Assembly (NCBI RefSeq): GCF_010183535.1
Contig: NC_071332.1
Location: 15,252,001 to 15,316,000, forward strand
From: Caenorhabditis remanei
Lineage: Eukaryota > Nematoda > Chromadorea > Rhabditida > Rhabditidae
Direction of reading: 5' to 3'
Length of the DNA stretch: 64,000 nucleotides
Shown here: positions 9,475-21,494 of the stretch, one piece after another
Layout: each line of letters starts with the position of its first letter
Position numbering within the stretch: the stretch's first letter is position 1
Made by a program: the position numbers and the translations under genes
The notes under the pieces: generated by a model
What the model was told of the DNA's origin: nothing
Database searches by the model: none
What the model saw: only the letters and a program-made list of their open reading frames with translations

Positions 9475-11662
9475 TTAAGTTTTCTTAATTGACTTCAGTC
9501 TCAACGGCACCAATCTTTTATAGAAAACCAACACCAGCACAGCTCCAATCACCAGAATCCCTGCCTGATAAACCATCACATATCGGAATCCGGTGGCTTG
9601 GAATAGGGCTCTGAAAAAATCAGAATATTCGGATACTTAGACAAATGAGTGCTTACGTTGAGCTCAATGAGCCAATAACAGGTGCCAAACTACCTCCCAA
9701 TGAGAACAATCCTTGCATATTTCCCTGTTTTCTTGGTCCCAAAATCTCTGAATAAAGTGCGGCGGACGGCGATTCCACAAATGGGAAAGCCACTCCAAAG
9801 AACACAATAAAACAAATCAAGTAAATGGGTAATGGAACTCTCGTTGTCCATTTACACCACTCATAAGTTTGATAGCAACCTCCTGCCACGTCGGTGTCTT
9901 CACCATCAGGCAGATAGTCCAACGGTCCCGAGTAGAGGTTCCACGGGTACATGAACACCTGGTAGAGGAGGAAGAAGCCGAGTCCGATGAGCATTTGAAT
10001 GCGTTTGTCGAAATGTATAAGAACTGAGCAGGGGTAAGTCAGCATCACAGTTTTCCGAGGCGAGTTGATCCAAGGATGATGTTGAGAGCGACGGAGACAA
10101 TGCAGCAGCAACAGAGAGCGATTCCGTTGTAAAGGATGGATTGACTATCTTTCCAGTCGTACAGAACAGTAGTCAGGGGTGTAGACATTCTGAAAACTAG
10201 AAATTGAATGTATTTGCTTCCTAGGAATACCTACACTTCAATATTAGTCGCAATGATATTGACAATCATGAACAAGTAGATACATATCAGTGCTCCAATC
10301 AAATCATACTTAGGGATCACCACATTCGATTCGGACCCCGGCTCATTCTCTTCAATAATTCCCACATAATTTTCCTTGAAGAAAATTTGAACAATCACAC
10401 ATGCAGCCAAACAGACAACAGTCATCAAGAAAGACACTACTGTGAACATATTGATGTAGATTGCGCCGAGCTTCCACCCATTTTCTCCTAATGGTGTGAA
10501 AAAGGCCTGAGTACAAATTTTCAGAATGTTGTCTTAGTAATCGATTTCAACTTACCGACAGCACTGGTCCAAACGAGATACCCAAAACGAATCCTCCAGT
10601 TCCATAAGATATTGCTTTCATTCTATCTTTAGGTGTAGATGCAGTCGCTGCGTAGATTCTCAATGCAGCAATATTTCCTACTCCGAGGCCAGTCATCACT
10701 CGAGCAGCTAGCATGAACCATTTGGCATGTGGGAATAGGGAAAGGAGTCCGTACCATGTTTGAGCTGGAATTTCAGAGTACAACATTAGAAGGAAAGACG
10801 GAAACTTACCAACTGCAGCTATGAGAAACCCAATGATTACAGGAGTCTTCACAGACATTGTACGTTGATTCCAGTACCCGTAGAGTGGGTTAGACTAAAG
10901 CACTCAAGTTGAAAATAACTGGAAAAATTACTCACAATAGTGGACCCAATGTTACAGGAAGCTACGATCCATCCCAGAAAGTCGACGTCTGCGGTTTTGT
11001 CGAGCTGAAATTTTCAAGATAGTTTTTTTTTCAAGGTATGTCAAATCTAACACGTACCTTTTGTAGATAGGGCCACATTGACATGTAGTAGACAGAGACT
11101 TGAACTCCGACTAAAAGTTGAAGGAATATGGAGATCCACATAGATCTCCAGTCGGTTTCCCGTTTGTCTAGGACTTCGGAGGCGGAGAATCTGAAATTTC
11201 TCTTACTTTTTTAGCAACACATCATACTGTACTCGCAGCAATGTACTATGGAAAAAGTGAATTCATTAAGCTTAGCGAATGGTTTCAGACTTATTCGCCT
11301 TGTTAAGCTGGACACGATGAGGCCAGGGCTGTCTTTGCAGTCGCGCTCTATTGACAAGAATGGTACATTTTCGTGCCACGGTAAATATTCGAACTTATGT
11401 GCATACTATACCGGCTATATAAATTCGAAGTTTCATCGTGACGCAAAAAATGTACCATTTCTATCAATAGAGCACGGCTGCATTGGTAGCCTGGCCTCAT
11501 TGTCGCTGGAAAAAAATTAGTCTAATGGACTGATAGGAACTTGGATTCAGAGATACCTAGAAAACAGATCTCAAATATTACTTAAACTCACTCATGTTTC
11601 TCATTTTCATTCTCATCGAATACCAGAGTCCCTGACCTCGATGTAAACGAAACTCGTGTCAT
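9475..11662 (-). CDS. MFSD8/CLN7-like major facilitator transporter (with a frame break)
   Basis: Exons, 5' to 3': 11592-11662, 11058-11190, 10936-11004, 10810-10894, 10556-10764, 10235-10506, 9657-10189, 9475-9610. The first six join without a phase conflict. MFSD8 signatures are SMWPYLQK after TM1, a DFLGWIVAS segment in TM2, the MFS loop-like ARVMTGLGVGNIAALRIYAA, and PLTTVLYDW..ILYNGI in the second half. MFSD8 proteins are lysosomal membrane transporters. In exon 7 the frame from the 5' side meets TGA at 10045-10047, while the last transmembrane half is open in another frame (FDKRIQMLIGLGFFLLYQ). A GT...AG stretch of 25 nt sits at the break but is too short for a normal intron and does not restore the frame. 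Either a single-base indel (pseudogene or sequence error) or unusual processing. Confidence 0.8.
11311..11511. repeat. Inverted-repeat element in first intron of the transporter gene
   Basis: CTCTATTGACAAGAATGGTA pairs with TACCATTTCTATCAATAGAG; the arms extend outward to GACACGATGAGGCCAGG and CCTGGCCTCATTGTC. About 200 bp, non-coding. Confidence 0.7.
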
Positions 11663-11919
11663 TTGAAGCGGAGGCGACTATTTGGTCACCGAAACAGAAA
11701 TGATATGAATTGGATTGTGTCTTATCTGTCCGGAGTAGCTTGCACGAGAAAGATGGCGGAGACAAGTAGTGTTATCAGTTCAAAAAACTAAACATTAAAG
11801 ACAAATGTGATGATAATTATGCGATGATGAAACTTGAAAACGAAGATGCACTTTTTATTTTAACAGTGTCAAAAATGAGATCGATATTTTTGAGCAGTCT
11901 ATGAAAGAAAAACATCAAA

Positions 11920-12729
11920 TTATTCGAGTCCGTGCTTCTTCAAGTAGTCGTTGTAGATTGCTTGATCTCCCTCTGGCATGGAGGTTCTGAAGGCTTGAGC
12001 ATCGGCAGTGTACTCCTCGACGAATTTGTCCGGACCTTCGGCGCTCTCCTTGGCAGCTGGGAATCCAGTTTGGAACCGTTTGGTCAATGCAGTGAGACCT
12101 TCGATGCTTGCCTCGGTCATTCCGGCGGATCGGAGCTCCGCTTGAGATTCTTCTTCTGGACAAAAAGGTGGTTGTAAATACCAGACTTGTGTCAAAAATC
12201 GGGGCGGTCGGCCCGGATTCAAAAGTGGGAACTCTTTTTTTTTTAATTTTCGAAAATTTTCGTAAAATTTTAGAACCAATTTATGTGAAAATTTAAATTA
12301 TTTTTTGCGTGGTCATGAAAACGAAAGAATTCCCCAAGAGAAATTCAGTAGAAACTATGGATCACAAAAAGGCCTGAAATATCGGAGAGTGTGAATATTT
12401 TTAGAAAAAAAATTGGGAACGTACTTCTATTAACCTGAAGAACAAGTCAGGGTAAAAATTATAATGGGAAAATGAGTTTAAAAAATTTTGCGGTCTCTAC
12501 ACAAAATTTTCAAAAACTTGAAAAAAAATTTCAAAAAGAACCGAGAATATTTTTGATTTCGACCCAGCTCGTGACAAATCTGGTAAATACTAGTTTAAAG
12601 TTGGTAACTTGAATTTTCTAATGAAAGTTTTCGAAAGTGAAGCTGGATTTTGAAGTTTGGGTAAAAGTTTTTGTTTTATGTTATTCAAAACCATATCAAA
12701 ATACTTCACTCACCAGAAGGAGCAGACAT
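11920..12729 (-). CDS. Small helical protein, family member 3, lacking a signal peptide
   Basis: Exons 12714-12729 (only 16 nt, MSAPS + 1 nt) and 11920-12155 join in frame to 83 aa. The domain (AELRSAGMTEASIEGLTAL ... YNDYLKKHGLE) is the same as in the genes at 6232 and 13122, and the second exon is again 236 nt. Unlike its relatives, the first exon encodes no leader, so the product should be cytosolic. A TATA-like element on the minus strand (GTATATAAAA, about 12810-12819) lies upstream. The 558-bp intron shows no feature. Confidence 0.78.
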
Positions 12730-13121
12730 TTCAGCACGTTTTTTTTTTCAAGAGACAAGCAGTAATATCTCAAAAAGAATAAGACATCCCCTCAACACAT
12801 GCTCTTCTTTTATATACCCCTTCCTCTGCACAAAATTCGTATTTTAGTTGGTCAAACTCCTATTTCTCACCTGGGAAACACACCTGGCTACACAAAGAGA
12901 AACTACGATTTCTGTCTGTGTCTCTTGTTATTCGATCACTATTTTATTATGACACACTAAACCAATTTTTGGTGATTTTTTGATGTCGGATATGAACATG
13001 AAACTATGATTTTTGTCTGATTCTCTACTCGAAGGATTACAAATGTTTTGATCTGAATTTTTAAAACTATAAAAATGAATTGAGATCCGAAGAGAACATC
13101 AACTTTCGATTCATACCAATC

Positions 13122-13474
13122 ATGTTCAAACAACTCTCTTTTTTCATCGCATTCTGTGCCGTTATGGCTCATGCCACAATGAATCTCCCAACTCGTAAGT
13201 ACCATCTCATTCTTCATCTCACAATCTCTTTATTTCAGAAGAAGAATACGACGCTGAGTTGAAAGCAGCTGGTATGTCTCAAAGTGGAATCGACGGATTG
13301 CATGCCTTGGCTCAAAAATTCGTAGTTCAATACCCAGCTGTTCAAGCTAATAAGGAAGCATCAGACAAGTTCATCGCCGATTATACAGTTGAATCGCAGA
13401 ACTTTGTCAAGTCAATGACTCCAGAAGACCAGAAGATTTATGCAGAGAGCCTCAAGAAGTACGGACTTATCTAA
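13122..13474 (+). CDS. Small secreted helical protein, family member 4
   Basis: Exons 13122-13194 and 13239-13474 (236 nt) give 102 aa. Signal peptide MFKQLSFFIAFCAVMAHA, then NLPTQEEYDAELKAAGMSQS, a central ASDKFIADYTVE and the end YAESLKKYGLI. It is the closest relative of the leaderless gene at 11920, with which it is head to head (starts about 390 bp apart). TATAAAAAT at 13068-13076 precedes the start. Function unknown. Confidence 0.85.
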
Positions 13475-13584
13475 ATTGATTGGATAATTGTTGTCCTTAA
13501 TAAACTTTTTTGAAAACAGCAAAAACTACTAAAACACAGACTTTACTTTAATTTTTTTTTCTACCTACTGAAAATGGGAATCCT

Positions 13585-13790
13585 TTAGACAGGTAGATCA
13601 AATAAAGATATTTCTTTATGTAGTTGAGTACTTTTTCGTCAGGCGAATTCCTATGAAGTTGTTGTCAGTTGATTTAAAACTGCGGAAAATCTCACCATTT
13701 TGCAATTCGAAAGAGAGATTCGTTTGCTCAGAGTCTCTCACAAAAAATAAGTCAACTACAGAAATAAAGATCTAGGTTTGATCTACACAT
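13585..13790. repeat. Palindromic element, GTTGAC-arm hairpin family
   Basis: GTAGATCAAATAAAGATATTTC..TGTAGTTGA on the left pairs with GTCAACTACAGAAATAAAGAT..GATCTAC on the right. Short arms, no coding content; related to 7356-7826. Confidence 0.6.
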
Positions 13791-14599
13791 CCTACTAAAG
13801 TTAACAGTGTAGGACAATCATTAATACCGTAACATCATCCCAAAAATTTTCAATATTTCACACCCAACGTTTGCAACAATTGGGCGGTATTTAGTTTAAG
13901 GATCACCAACAGAAAAATATGTCTACCTTAGAAAAATGCTAATTTTGGAGCAGTCAGGGAAATCTAGGTTCGTCCATTTTTTAATTTATACAATGTCATC
14001 TTTTTGAACCACACATGATTCAAAATGTGTCATCCTTCCTCATGTTTTTCCTCCAATTCGTTCTCCAATTTTCATGTATGACTCAGTTTACATCCGAATA
14101 ACAAATGATTCCAATTTCAAAATCCTGCCAAAACCTAATTAAAATTTGAATTTTAAATATCTCATCCATTCATTTTCCAGTCTCTTCTCCTTCCAACCAA
14201 CCCATCCATAAAACGGAACCATTTGCTCTCATCCACTCTTTCCATCTTTTCGTCGTCTTTTAACACGCCCACAAATTGTCCATCTTCTCCTGCTTCTTCG
14301 TGTTTTTTCCCTCCCGTAGAGCCCTCCTTTTCATGTTCACTTTGTCCTTTTTTCATCGCCTTCTCTCTACGTTTTCTTCCATTTTAGTAAGCTTCTCTTC
14401 CCTTTCTTCTTTCCCGCCTTTCTTCACTGGTTGTTCCAAAAAAAACGAAGAAGAAGATAGAAAAGGAAAGAGAATAAATTGGGTTCTCCATCTTCTTCTC
14501 CTCTTGTCAGATCTTTGAGTTTCTTTTGTTTTCTTGGGCTCGTCTTTCCCGATAGTGGAGGTCCACTTTTACTAATTCTGAGCCTTCTTTTCAGATACC
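13791..14599. other. Intergenic stretch
   Basis: No gene supported. From about 14160 the plus strand is strongly pyrimidine-rich (TCTTCTCC, TTTCCCTCCC). Similar pyrimidine-rich DNA precedes the paralogous receptor at 17721, so it may be part of the shared promoter region. Confidence 0.4.
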
Positions 14600-16312
14600 A
14601 TGACTCATTTCAACTGGACACTAATCATAAAAACCTGTCCGGAGTTTTACCCAAATGAGTCCGATGTCATTCTTGCAGTTATAGCATTCGCAGGATTGGT
14701 TATGAGTTGTGTGAGTTGGGCTTTGGGGTACTGTAGAAAGAGGATACGACAGTCTCTATTTTTTAAAGGAGGACTGTGATACTTCAGACAATTCTAAGAA
14801 GCTTCCATCATAGGAGTATCTAAACTCTACGATTCCCGTTCTCTTGACTCAAAAGAAGCCTTCGTGGAAGAGTTTTACAGCGTAGTCGTGTAGTCCTCTC
14901 GGAGAAGATTTCTGTTCAATTCCTCGTTTTCTCCCTTTTCAAACAACGTTTTGTAGTGTTTCTTTTTTTGCGATATAAATTGAAAAAAAACGCGAAAATT
15001 TGTTGGAAAATGCGAGGAAACCAGGAGTTGAACAGAAATTTTGTCCGAAAGGACACGCCCGCGCTGAAAAATTCTGGCTCCCTTTGAGTCAAAAGAACGG
15101 AAATTGTAGCGTTTAGAGCGATTATTAGCGTATGTTTATAGCTAGTTGTATCAAGTTGTCCACATTTCTTCATGAAAAAAAATTCTAGATCCTCCAATGC
15201 CGTTTCTACCAACAACTTAAAGGATCTGTATTCCTGTGCAACCTGGCTTCTGCCGATGTTGTCAACTGCTTGCTCTACCTCTGGTCATACTTCTTTACCA
15301 GCTGTGTCATGTATTACCGGAGTGATGTAAGAACGATTAATAAAAACCCATTCTTCCAAAAATGTTGTTACAGGTTTTGGCGGGACTCCGTGTGTCGTTC
15401 CTCCAACAAACTAAATCTATCACAGATTTCTACAATATTGTATTGAACCTCCTTATATTTTATATCATATTCGAGAAGTTTCTTTGGACGTGTACCTCTA
15501 GAACCCGTTATATGTGGAAAATGTTCACGATGGGAGAGTATAAGTTCTACTTGATGGTGATTACTGCGTTATACGGGGTGTTTGCAACATGCCTTACTTC
15601 TTGGAATGTGATGGTTAGTTGCGAAAGTTTTTCTGAATTCCTGAAATTAAAACTTTAATATTTTTCTATTTTTCAGAATCTTTCCAAAATTCCATTCTGT
15701 GATGCCTCATTTCATCTGACTCTTTCTGATCAACCAAGTAAGTTTAACTTGTGTTTTTCATTCAATAATAGCAAAATTCAAGTATTCCGCACATTCCAAA
15801 CCCATATCATTCATTCGATTTCTACTGTGGCAACTGTTCTCTCATTTGTTTTTGCAATGATCACATTGTGCAGAATCCCTCGTGTTGGAGACGGAGAGAA
15901 ACCAAACAATCAGGAAGATATAGATCTGGCTAACTTGTCAGGGGGCCCACCGAGATTGTAATATTACCAAGACGTAAAATGATAAATTAAACAAGAATTC
16001 TCAGAACCACCGGTAGAATCAAGAGAACAATCCTCTGTATGCTAGCCGTTTACTTCTCTTTCATGGTCCGTGGCTTCTGTGGATTTATCTTTGTTCACCC
16101 TGAAACTAGCAGCATTGCCACTCGGTCATTGAGTAGCAGAATTTGTAGGTTTCATAAAATATTTCTGAGATTTCATGTATTTTTTTACAGTAAGAAACTG
16201 GTCATACGACTTCATGAATGTGGTTTCCTCCGGCTCTCGGCTCATCATCTATTACGTTTTCTGCCGGGCCAGATTGGTTGTGGAGTATGCTCCACATGCA
16301 TTAGGACATTGA
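14600..16312 (+). CDS. Seven-TM receptor-like protein, tandem paralogue A
   Basis: Seven exons: 14600-14710, 15189-15326, 15374-15613, 15677-15737, 15783-15957, 16005-16144, 16191-16312; they sum to 328 aa. An N-glycosylation motif (FNWT) and a CPEF motif precede TM1. TM2 carries NLASAD, like the LAxxD of rhodopsin-type receptors; TM3 ends in IFEKFLWTC at the usual E/DRY position. A polar acidic loop (GDGEKPNNQEDIDLANLSGG) separates TM5 and TM6, and TM7 contains DFMNVVSSGSRLIIYYVF. Seven hydrophobic segments in total. I cannot assign it to a named chemoreceptor class. The acceptor before exon 5 (AAATTCAAG) is weak but keeps the frame and matches the paralogues. Confidence 0.85.
14836..15101. 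repeat. Palindromic element in intron 1 of receptor A
   Basis: GTTCTCTTGACTCAAAAG and CTTTGAGTCAAAAGAACGG form the outer arms; inner arms carry TAGTCCTCTCGGA / TTTGTCCGAAAGGA. A related copy with much better arms lies at 59832-60375. Confidence 0.65.
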
Positions 16313-16665
16313 GAGATGAACAGAATAATTGGGACAAAATTATATTTATTTGGGAATAAATAGTTTGTTAGCTTTCTGCTGTTTTTCTTGGAGATTTCTG
16401 TGGAACAGAGTGGGACTTGGAAGCTAGAGAGGAGCAGAGGTTGAGGAACAAAAAGGGAGAATTGGTAGCAAAAGAGATGGAGGAAGCGACGGGAAAAAAC
16501 AACAAAATAGAAAAAAGAAGATTGAGTTTATAGTGCTAAATGATTCACCACAATTTTGAAGTGATTTCTTTGAAACAGTTCGAAACCAGCTCTAGGAGCC
16601 TGCGTCACTTCAAAACGGAGACATTTTAAACCAGTTTTTTGTACTATAGTAAATCAGAGATCTGT

Positions 16666-17153
16666 AGGTATTAAAGGCGTATTGTGGTCAATTATGACAT
16701 TTTCGTAGCGTAATGTATGAGTTTTGGCGAGTTCCTTTTCATACTTCAAGAATTTTTTTTATTCGGTCCACAACCCGCTGAAAATTTCAGTGAGAAAGTT
16801 CTAGAAATTCAAATTCGGTAATGTTGGTTTTTTCAGTATTCTGGCGTTATTTTTTATACTTTTCAGTGTTTTTCTATCAATATTTGCCGTATTCAATTGA
16901 ATTTATTGAAAAATACAACAAAAACTACCGAAAATACCGTCAAAATTTAAATAATCAACACGGCTGAAGTCGAATTTCTTGGCCACCGCGGCAATTTATT
17001 TCGGTCATTACACTGACCAAACTTTCAGGCGTTCGCTTTCAGTGGGCTGAGCACCGAATTGGAAATTTCTTGAAATCTGAAATTGAACTCGCCGAAATGC
17101 ATACATTGTGGTATGAAAATATCATAACTGACCACAATACGCCTTTAATGTAC
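16666..17153. repeat. Palindromic element between receptors A and B
   Basis: TTAAAGGCGTATTGTGGTCA (about 16670) and TGACCACAATACGCCTTTAA (about 17130) are near-perfect inverted ends of a roughly 490-bp non-coding element. The rest of 16313-17720 holds no gene; the last 200 bp are pyrimidine-rich. Confidence 0.75.
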
Positions 17154-17720
17154 TTTCTGAAAAGCATAATTTCAAACTTTTTGGTTTCAAAATACCCTAG
17201 AAACTTCCAATAAAACTCTACTGGGGAAAACGTAGCGTCAGAAGAAATAAATGAACTTTTAATGAAGATCTGAAATCTTGTGGGCTGCCTCTTATTGGCG
17301 GAGCACATGAATCGCTCATTGCTGAACCAATTTTTTCAAAAAATATACATGTTGATAGGCCACTGTTCTTTATTTCTGCTTGTTATCACTTCGAAGAAGT
17401 CTTGGTGATGTTCTAATTTGAAAATTTTCGCCAAAGTCAAAATATTATTTCGACTCGCTCCATAAAAACTGAATTGTGCACCCTCAAATTGGCTATCTTA
17501 TGTGTTCTCTCTTTCCCCTCTCACACTTTAGGTGCATTTTTGTTTTTGTTCTCTTTTCCTTCTTCCATTCCCCCCTTTTTTTCTGTTTCTCCGTCTCCAA
17601 ATGAGATACTCCTTTTTATTCTTTTTCTGTTGCTCTTTTTTCGAGAGGGTTCCCCATTTCTTTTGCCACGTCCTCTTGGAATTGATTTCCTGCCAACTAA
17701 CCTCATTCTATTCAGAAAGG

Positions 17721-19309
17721 ATGGCTAGTTTTAACTGGACGGAAATAAGTGATACGTGCCCGGAGTTCACTCTGAGCTCCTCGGATTTCCTATTAGCACT
17801 TGTTGCACTCGTCGGATTTGTAATGAATTTTGTAAGTTCTTTTTGTTCGGAGGTTCATTTCCGTCTATTTTGGAGTGCATTTGTCAGAGATCCCATTCCC
17901 TAGAGACATTTTCAGTTTTTCATAGTTGAGGAAACTTCCAGAAATTACAACGTCGATTCTTCAAACAACTAAAGGGGTCTGTGTTCCTCATTAACCTGGC
18001 TGCTTGTGACACCGGAATATGTTTCATTTATATTTGGAAATACTTTCTTCCAAGTATCGTCATGTACCTGCAAAGTGACGTAGGACTATTCTCATCCCGG
18101 GAGAACTACAATTCTCAGATTCAGATTCTCGGAGAAATGCGTATCACATTCAGTTTCCAAGCAGAAGTTTTCAATGCTTTCTACGATACCGCTATGAATC
18201 TACTCATTTTGTATATCGTCATTGAAAAATTATTGTGGACCTGTCGACCAAGAACTCGACGATTTTGGAGATTATTCACATCCGCCGACTATAAATTCTA
18301 CCTTGCCGTAGGTACTGTATGCTTATCTCTAATTGCTGCAGTGTTTGTTGCATGGAGATTAGGCGTAAGTTGTTTTTCTAACGCCATGATGTGAAAACAT
18401 TTTTTTAATTCAGTCATTTTCTGAAAGCCCATTCTGCGATCTTCAATTGTCTTTGGTCAAATTCGAGAATCCATGTAAGATCTTTTAAGACACTTGTAAT
18501 CGAAAATCTCAAACATAGTTTTCTTTCCAGATCTGCAATTTCTGCAATCTAATTTCCTTCGAACAATTTACACCTCTGCAAGTCTTCTCACAATCACTTT
18601 CGTAGGTATCGCGTTATGCAGAGTTTCAAAAGTTGGAGAAGGGGAGAATCCGATGGCTGAGGAAGACATTTCTTTATCGGCATATTTTGAGTTGTAAGTT
18701 AGACAGAAATTTCCAGCTCGGGCCTTGCCTTGGCGCCTATTTGAAGTGCCCCTCTAATAGAGTGGTCCCCAGAAGGCTTCTTTAAAAAATTGTGAAGAAT
18801 TTTCTCATTAATAGAGATGGTTGCACCGAAATTAAAGTTTTTACAGTATAAGAATTCATGGAAACCGTCATAAAAACTATGAGATGATTTGTCATGTACA
18901 TGCTAGTATTCATCCTGATTTCTGCACGTTGACCCAAATCTCAGACTAGCTATTCCCAAACTCCAATATATCACGTTATTACAGAACCGTCGAGTACACT
19001 AAACGATCCATTCACTGCATGCTATTTGTTGCCATGACCTTCTTTGCCCGTGACATGTTCTGGTATTTCGTCTTTAATCCATCCAGTGAAGAACGTCATA
19101 AAGAATCAATGCACTCTAGAATTCGTAAGACAGTGAATTATAAATTATACAATCTGAAAATGATTCCAGTGAGAAATTGGACACTCGACTTCATGAATGT
19201 GATTCTCTCTGGATCTCGGATGGTTTTCTACTACTTGTTCTGTGGGAAAAGGATGGTTTTGGAGTTTCAGCCAAATGGAGTACGCAATGATTTCTTCTTG
19301 GAACTATGA
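17721..19309 (+). CDS. Seven-TM receptor-like protein, tandem paralogue B
   Basis: Exons 17721-17831, 17942-18079, 18125-18364, 18414-18474, 18531-18693, 18985-19124, 19170-19309; 330 aa. Exons 1, 2, 3, 4 and 6 have exactly the same lengths as in paralogue A (111, 138, 240, 61, 140). Same landmarks: FNWTEISDTCPEF before TM1, NLAACD in TM2, VIEKLLWTC after TM3, DFMNVILSGSRMVFYYLF in TM7. The 45-nt intron 18080-18124 contains no stop in frame and could be read through; the paralogues show it is an intron. Function inferred only from the seven-TM layout. Confidence 0.87.
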
Positions 19310-19863
19310 TGAACTGTCCTGAATTATTTTTCTTCTCTTGAAAATGAAGTTTTGTCATGCAGAAAAACCGCAGCTAAAGTTTTAAAGTAATAAATCATAA
19401 AAGTACTACTAAAGTCCCTGCTCCTCTTTTTTTTGTACTTCACATAATCTACCCTTCGTAAAATGATTTATTGCCTTCCTTGACTCTCCAGACTCACAGA
19501 CCTTTTTTGGGCTCAAGAGAAAAACTACCGACGAGCAAAACTTTGAGCAAGTCTACTTCAGCACTGAAAACTACGAAAAATGTATTTCGTATCTCAACTA
19601 ATGACGCAATCTATCCCTCCTTGAATAATTTTTTCGAAGGTTTCGCAAGCCGGAACCATGGTGTCAGTCCTTGAAATGAACCCCCCTCCTCTCCATGATG
19701 AATTTCTATTCGTCTTTTTGGACGGGCACCTCGACAGACACAAAAATTGAGCTTTCCTTTTCATTCTTATCCATTTTTGTGTTTTACGAGTGAGTGCTTA
19801 TGTTTTATTTCTTCTTTTTTCAGAGACAATATTTCAAATTGATTTAGAAGTTTTTTAAACGAA

Positions 19864-21494
19864 ATGGCGGCGGAGTACAACTGGACGGAAATAAGAAACA
19901 AATGTCCGGAGTATGTACCGAGTTACTCAAATGTTACTTATGGGATCGTGGCGATGGTGGGAGTGGTCTTGAATTGTGTAAGTCAAAAATAAACGTACAT
20001 ATGTTATTGTTGTACAGAACAGTAGTTTTCCACAGAATAAGAATAATTATTTAGAATGACATAAATATACTAAAAAGCTGAAAACAAAAAAAAACAGTTT
20101 TGCCACCAGTGGGGGTTGAACTTTGGTTTTCAGATTGGCACCAAAAAGCCAAAAATAAAAAATAAAAAGATGTCAGTACCTGGAGTCGAACCATGGGCCC
20201 ACAGAACCAAGACACCACTTATGTACTTATAAAAAAATTTACTCTTGTTTAACCGGTTTCAAAATGTCTGGTTTCAAAATGTCCCGGAGCCTTTATCACG
20301 AGGCATGACCTAATTCCCAAAACGTTTGAATTTGGTCTCCAAATCATAACCCTCTCGCTTCCAGCACCTAATCGCCCAATTCAAAAAGCAACTCAATGGA
20401 TCCGTATTCCTTTTTGCTCTTGCATTCACCGACGTCTTCTACTGTCTGCTCTATCTTTACAACTATCCAATCAAAAGTGTCGCCATGTTCTTCGAAAGTG
20501 ATGTGAGTCTGCTTTCAATAACTCACCACCAATTCTATACATTTTCAGTTCCTTGCCGAGGTTCACCTTTCCATTCAATACTACATAAAACCAATGGAAA
20601 AGTTTGTGGGAATCTTTGTTCCTCTTCTAATGATGTACATCATTCATGAGAAGTTTCTCTGGACTTGTACATCCAAAATTCGTCAACGATACTCATTTCT
20701 TACTGTAAATAGAAAGAAATCCACTCTGACCGCGGTGACAGCTGTCTATGCGATCGTTGGAACAGTGCTGTCAACTTGGAATCTTGAGGTAATCGGGATG
20801 ACTCTGACAGGCTGTAACAGGAGGCTTTCAGATAACTAACACCGGTTTCTGTGACGTCACTGTCGTCGTGTTCCCCTCTGAGAGTCGTTGTAAGATTTCG
20901 ATTTTTTTTTTTCATGATTTCAATTTAGCTTAATTTAGATCAAAATTTCATTTCAGACATAGACTTCCTTCAAAATGGCATAGTGTTTTTTGTACTATCG
21001 ATGACTTATATCCTAACTTTTCCGTTCACATTGTTAGTTATAGTCGGTGTAATATTCTTTAAAGAACAAGAAGAAAGTGAAGATGGAATTCAAATGGAAA
21101 ATGTAGAAGATGATGCGAAGCTTATAAAGTTAGTCTTGAAATGTATAAGTTTTCAAACATTAAATGTTTTCAGGACCAACAGTAGACTCCGAAAATCAAT
21201 TGTCTGTATGCTCATTGTTTACTTCCTATACTTTCTCCGTGGAGTTGTCTCCAACTTTTTCATTCATGTTCGGGGAAGCGACATTTATGGAAAGAACGTG
21301 TTTTTGAGGAACGGTAAATTTAGCTTTATATGTAGTATTAACCATGCTGAAAGTTTTCAGAGCGGAGTTGGTATTACGACTTCATGAATGTGTTGATTTC
21401 GGGGTCTCGGATCGTTCTCTACTACGTTTTCTGTCAAGAAGGATTGATTGTGGATTACCCTCCAAATGCAATTCAGACCCCACAAGCAGTCTGA
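19864..21494 (+). CDS. Seven-TM receptor-like protein, tandem paralogue C
   Basis: Exons 19864-19977, 20365-20502, 20549-20788, 20832-20889, 20957-21128, 21174-21313, 21361-21494; 331 aa. Start MAAEYNWTEIRNKCPEYVP keeps the NWT glycosylation site and CPE. Also ALAFTD in TM2, IIHEKFLWTC after TM3, an acidic TM5-TM6 loop (KEQEESEDGIQMENVEDD), DFMNVLISGSRIVLYYVF in TM7. Exons 2, 3 and 6 are the same size as in A and B. The gene starts 550 bp after B in the same direction. The 387-bp first intron contains tRNA-like debris. Confidence 0.87.
20178..20235 (-). other. tRNA-derived relic (B box) in intron 1 of receptor C
   Basis: On the minus strand GGTTCGACTCC matches the pol III B-box consensus, AGTAC/GTACT could form part of an acceptor stem, and a T-rich run follows. 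Too short and incomplete for a tRNA; probably a SINE or pseudo-tRNA fragment. Confidence 0.25.

Noticed and set aside
14162..14518. ORFs on both strands (KGKRINWVL, SSLSSFPPF types)
   Set aside because: Pyrimidine-rich low-complexity DNA read in frame; no start context or conserved motif.
17039..17308. Minus-strand ORF of 89 codons
   Set aside because: Overlaps the palindromic element and has no homology or splice context.
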